The position numbers were made by a program, and so were the translations under genes. Below are positions 60,686 to 64,000 of a DNA stretch of 64,000 nucleotides, piece by piece (the stretch's first letter is position 1; every line of letters begins with the position of its first letter). The notes beneath the pieces were generated by a model, which was given only the letters and a program-made list of their open reading frames with translations, ran no database searches and was not told the origin of the DNA. Source of the stretch: Anarhynchus alexandrinus (lineage: Eukaryota; Chordata; Aves; Charadriiformes; Charadriidae); the NCBI GenBank assembly GCA_008711295.1, contig VUYV01000007.1, positions 5,232,957 to 5,296,956 of the forward strand, written 5' to 3'.

Positions 60686-61784
60686 TTATGAAGCCAGATT
60701 ACTTTCTAAATGACTGTTTTGATGTGCCAATCAAAAAATCACTCTGAAGCAACTAAATGATGATTGCCTTGTAACACCTCCTCTCAAACTCCTTACATCC
60801 TGTACCATAGCAGGGATGGTCAGTACCAGTTCAAGCATGCATACTCCAGAATAAATTCAACCATTCTTTCTCCTTTATCCACTCCCTGCAGGAGTAGGTG
60901 CAAAATGCTTTACATCTCTCAGTGTTTGACACTGAGGAAGGAAAGCAGACACAAAGAGACCCAGGCAGCACAGCAATGGGCTCAAGTACAGAAGAGCTGC
61001 AATGGGAGACTTTCCCCTTAAAATCCACAGCTCTACAGGTGGTAGATAGACCCTACGTTTTAACAAACATGGTTCTCAAGACCAAAGTCTAAGCCAATTG
61101 TTATCATAAGTGACAATGTTAGTGTAAACATTCCTCCTTCTCTGACATAGGAGATGCATTTGTTGCCATCTACTACATCTTCTGCACTAGGCCACTGTTG
61201 CTTCCTTCCTCCTTCTTAACCCATATTAAAAAATGTAAGAGTTTCCAAAACAATAAATCCCTTTCAGAATGAGGTTCTGCAAAACAAAAATTGGAAAAAT
61301 GTTACACCAATTTCTTTTTACAGCTTGAAAGACACAAGAATGTGACTGCATGTTTTTCCTTTCTTTTTCCCCGTCTCTTTCTCTTTCCAGCTGCGGATAA
61401 GCCCCCAGTATCATGCATGACTGCCACTAGTCAATGGATACAACTCAGCTTAAGAAGTCATTAGAAGTGTAATTTTAACCATCTGACCATCAGCCTTCCC
61501 TCACTTTGAACAAACATTTTGATTTCTCAGAGGCAAAACCTTTTTATTGTATTATCTCAGCCATTCAAAAGAAAACATTACTTCATTTAAAGTCAAATTT
61601 CCAAAGCCACTCTAAGTGCAGAAACGATCACTCTTTTCTTGTCTTTTATCTGTATCGTTTCTCCTTTTTTCCTCTTTTGACACAAGCAGAAAAATTCAGC
61701 TTCCTTCCCTTTATATGCAAAACTTTGCAAACAATATCTCTAAAACCAATTAGAAGTCAGGCTTGTCATTTTCAATCCACTAAC

Positions 61785-61804
61785 AGAAAGAGAAAGAAAG
61801 AAAG
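61785..61804. repeat. GAAA microsatellite
   Basis: About five units of GAAA/AGAA. Short simple-sequence DNA. Confidence 0.7.
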
Positions 61805-64000
61805 CAACACCACAGAGTAATGATGCCTATTTTAACACTGATGACTTTTTTTGGAGAGAGGTTGAAGTGCCATTTAGAATACATATGCTCGCTTGCCTTT
61901 ATTTTGCACAGAATTGGTTTTAAAATGGATAAAGCCTCTTGGGTTCTCAGAAAAGAATGACTCTCTTTCTTCCCCCCTTCTCACAAATAACAGTCAGTTC
62001 AGTATTGTTTTTCTGTCAAGTAAGTTCTGCTTAACAACAACAATCCCTTCTATCTTGCCTGCTCTTAAGGCCACCCTTCTCCTCCTTTTATATATTTCTC
62101 AAAATTATTGGTCCCTCACACAATCTTTCACCTTTATACCCCTTCATAAATGGACTCCAGGCTTTCTAAAAACCTCTCCAGCTCCCACTTCACAGATTCA
62201 GATCAACAGAAAGGTACTGAGACACGATATACCTTTATTCAACTTTCCACCATTGTGAATTATGGCAGAAATAGAAGCACCTCTAATTCCCTTCTCCTCT
62301 ACATAAACTATAGTCTTCATCAGCTCCTGAATTCATACCTGTATTTTGGTCATTCCTCTCCATCTTACCCCAAAGACTTTCAAAAGAACCTCTAAGGCAG
62401 CACTATTTTCAAAACAAACTGTAACTATTCCTATGAGCTGGCTGTCTCCCAGGGATGATTACAGTCAAAAACAACCCCCAGCAAGAAATAAGATTGTCAC
62501 CTTAGGTCATATCCTTCATTCTCTAATGGCTTTATGGAAGATGACTCTATCCTAGATAACATTAAGTACTAAACTTCTCCAAAGACCATGGTCTCTTGAT
62601 GTCAGTGCTGCATGGACACCAATACAGCACTTACCAGGAGCAATACGAGTAGGCTGTGAAGACCTGCATTGTTTAAAACACCTGTATAGACAAGGTGGTG
62701 ACATTTCCTTCCAACTTCTATTTTCCCTTATTTTGTTTGATTGGAGATATGGGGATTTAAAGTTCTTGGCTTCTGGTTCTTATCAGAAGAATACATTTGC
62801 CGCTGATAGCTTTTAGTAAAAGTTATTATTAGGCAACTTCTCACTTTTATCTCTTATCACTTTCCACTCCAGAAAACCTTATCATTCCTTTCACTAAGTG
62901 TATGATAATTGGAGCTTTGCAATTACAGGTACAACACACAGATTTAATGGACCAGTTTGACAAGCTAAAAGAATTCTAGTTCCCTTATCTATTTAGTGCT
63001 TTAATAGTGCTTCTTCCTAATTAGTCTGTAGTTATATTTACCAAAGTAATTGTCAATGACTATAACGATAAATAAAGCAGATCTGTCAGAGCTAGCCTGA
63101 TCTTACAGTGGATCAGGACCTTTTCTGAGGAATGAGTAAATACACTACAAGGTTTCAGTCAGAGTCAAACGTGTCCCGAGGTGCGAGAATAAGAGTTGGA
63201 TTAGTAAACAGCCCTCAAGACCAGTGAGAAAAATCAGACACCTATTTCCAGTGCCTTTCAAGTAGTAGTTAGAACAGAAAGGTGCTGCAAAGACTGAGTC
63301 ACAGTGATGCACTAAACCAAGACCACTTCTGTGAGCATTCCCCTGCTCAGCTGCGCTTCCCAGGTTAGTCACCATATGTGCAGGCTATACTACAGTGTGT
63401 ATAGGATGCATGTCACTCTCCTTTGGGCATGAGGGAATACACCAACCTGAACACCACAGGGCTTCACTGCTTACCTCCTCCCATTTCCACTGTCAGCTGC
63501 TGCTCTTCTGCTGCCCAACCTGGAGACATAGGATCTTTTGAGAATCTGTAACAGACCCTGACTTATTCCAAATCAAAATGCATAAAATATTAAAATACAG
63601 GTTAGGTATCTGTGACTTTCTATGTGCTGCACCAAGCAGTTCTGTCCTAAGCAACACTGAAGGTATTTGAAAGAAGTCCATTCTTTCGCATACATACCAT
63701 TTCACATACACATTTGTGCCTGAAGCCCCATGCCATGGTTTAAATCTCTACATACGAGCTCTCGTGAGAGCCTAGGAAATGTCATTTTGTTTTGCGATAG
63801 AGGTAGCTGTTGGCCCCACAAAAGGTTTACCAAAGATTAAAAACATAATGTAAGAAACAGTGGGAAAAGAAGCCACAAGGAAAGTGTTAAGCTTTTATTC
63901 TCCCCTTTGAAATTTGACCTAATGATAAAAAAAAAAAAAATTCCTTCTTGGTATATAAGAAATATTTGGTCTGTTGTCCTTAAAGATCTAAACTTACAAT

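Larger units (their letters stand above)
58731..64000. other. Anonymous AT-rich non-coding DNA
   Basis: No gene recognised to the end of the window. The interval 61950-62360 is pyrimidine-rich on the plus strand and holds a 121-codon open frame (61893-62258) with no domain. Open frames of 104 codons (61506-61820) and 107 codons (60248-59925) are likewise featureless. An A-run closes the window at 63927-63940. A GAAA microsatellite and a hairpin are listed separately. Confidence 0.5.

Noticed and set aside
60925..61050. Inverted MIR-like order (CACTGAGGAAGG, CACAGCAATGGG)
   Set aside because: Words fit loosely but the conserved CTTGCCCAAGG core is missing; not strong enough to list as a feature.
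61893..62258. 121-codon plus-strand open frame
   Set aside because: Lies in a pyrimidine-rich block, which lowers stop-codon frequency; rich in leucine, serine, proline and threonine with no domain.
1..64000. tRNA, rRNA, CRISPR arrays, bacterial operons or ribosome binding sites
   Set aside because: No regularly spaced repeats, no tRNA cloverleaf, no rRNA words and no gene-dense organisation; the repeats are vertebrate.

Overview
The window reads as non-coding vertebrate nuclear DNA, most probably from a bird. Two elements point to birds: a chicken-repeat-1 (CR1) LINE 3' end at 29216-29838, with the typical CR1 tail and reverse-transcriptase C-terminus, and a solo endogenous-retrovirus LTR at 3059-3633 of a type I recognise from avian genomes. 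Most of the sequence is AT-rich and poor in CpG. Stop codons are dense in all frames. Single N bases at 20636, 49265 and 55426 mark uncertain assembly positions. I found no intact protein-coding gene, no rRNA or tRNA, no CRISPR and no prokaryotic operon structure. The longest open frame (134 codons) belongs to the dead CR1 copy. The other open frames of 60-131 codons are what chance predicts, and none showed a recognisable family. The best reading is an intergenic gene-poor stretch or a very large intron. Short unrecognised exons cannot be excluded.

Layout. 1-3058: anonymous sequence, purine-rich at about 560-1740, with an antisense L2-type reverse-transcriptase scrap near 1575-1631. 3059-3633: solo LTR. 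3634-13660: anonymous AT-rich DNA with a perfect RFX X-box motif (4472-4485), TA/CA microsatellites, perfect palindromes and worn ancient repeats. 13660-14310: a GC- and CpG-enriched island with C-runs. 14311-26100: anonymous DNA with A-rich low-complexity patches and one pyrimidine-rich block. 26110-26400: a possible LTR relic. 29216-29838: the CR1 copy, minus strand. 38075-38295: an older CR1-like reverse-transcriptase scrap, plus strand. 47785-48450: overlapping open frames of unknown meaning. 55520-56135: a broken PIF/Harbinger (HARBI1-like) transposase on the minus strand, the least expected element here. 58569-58730: a MIR-type SINE relic. 58731-64000: anonymous sequence with a 10-bp perfect hairpin and a pyrimidine-rich block.

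The elements do not work together as a pathway. They are a layered record of transposition: old L2, MIR and Harbinger relics, a worn CR1-like fragment, then a fresher CR1 copy and an LTR. I did not find a new biological system. The items most worth checking are the Harbinger relic, the X-box, the CpG-enriched island and the double-open segment at 37100-37370.
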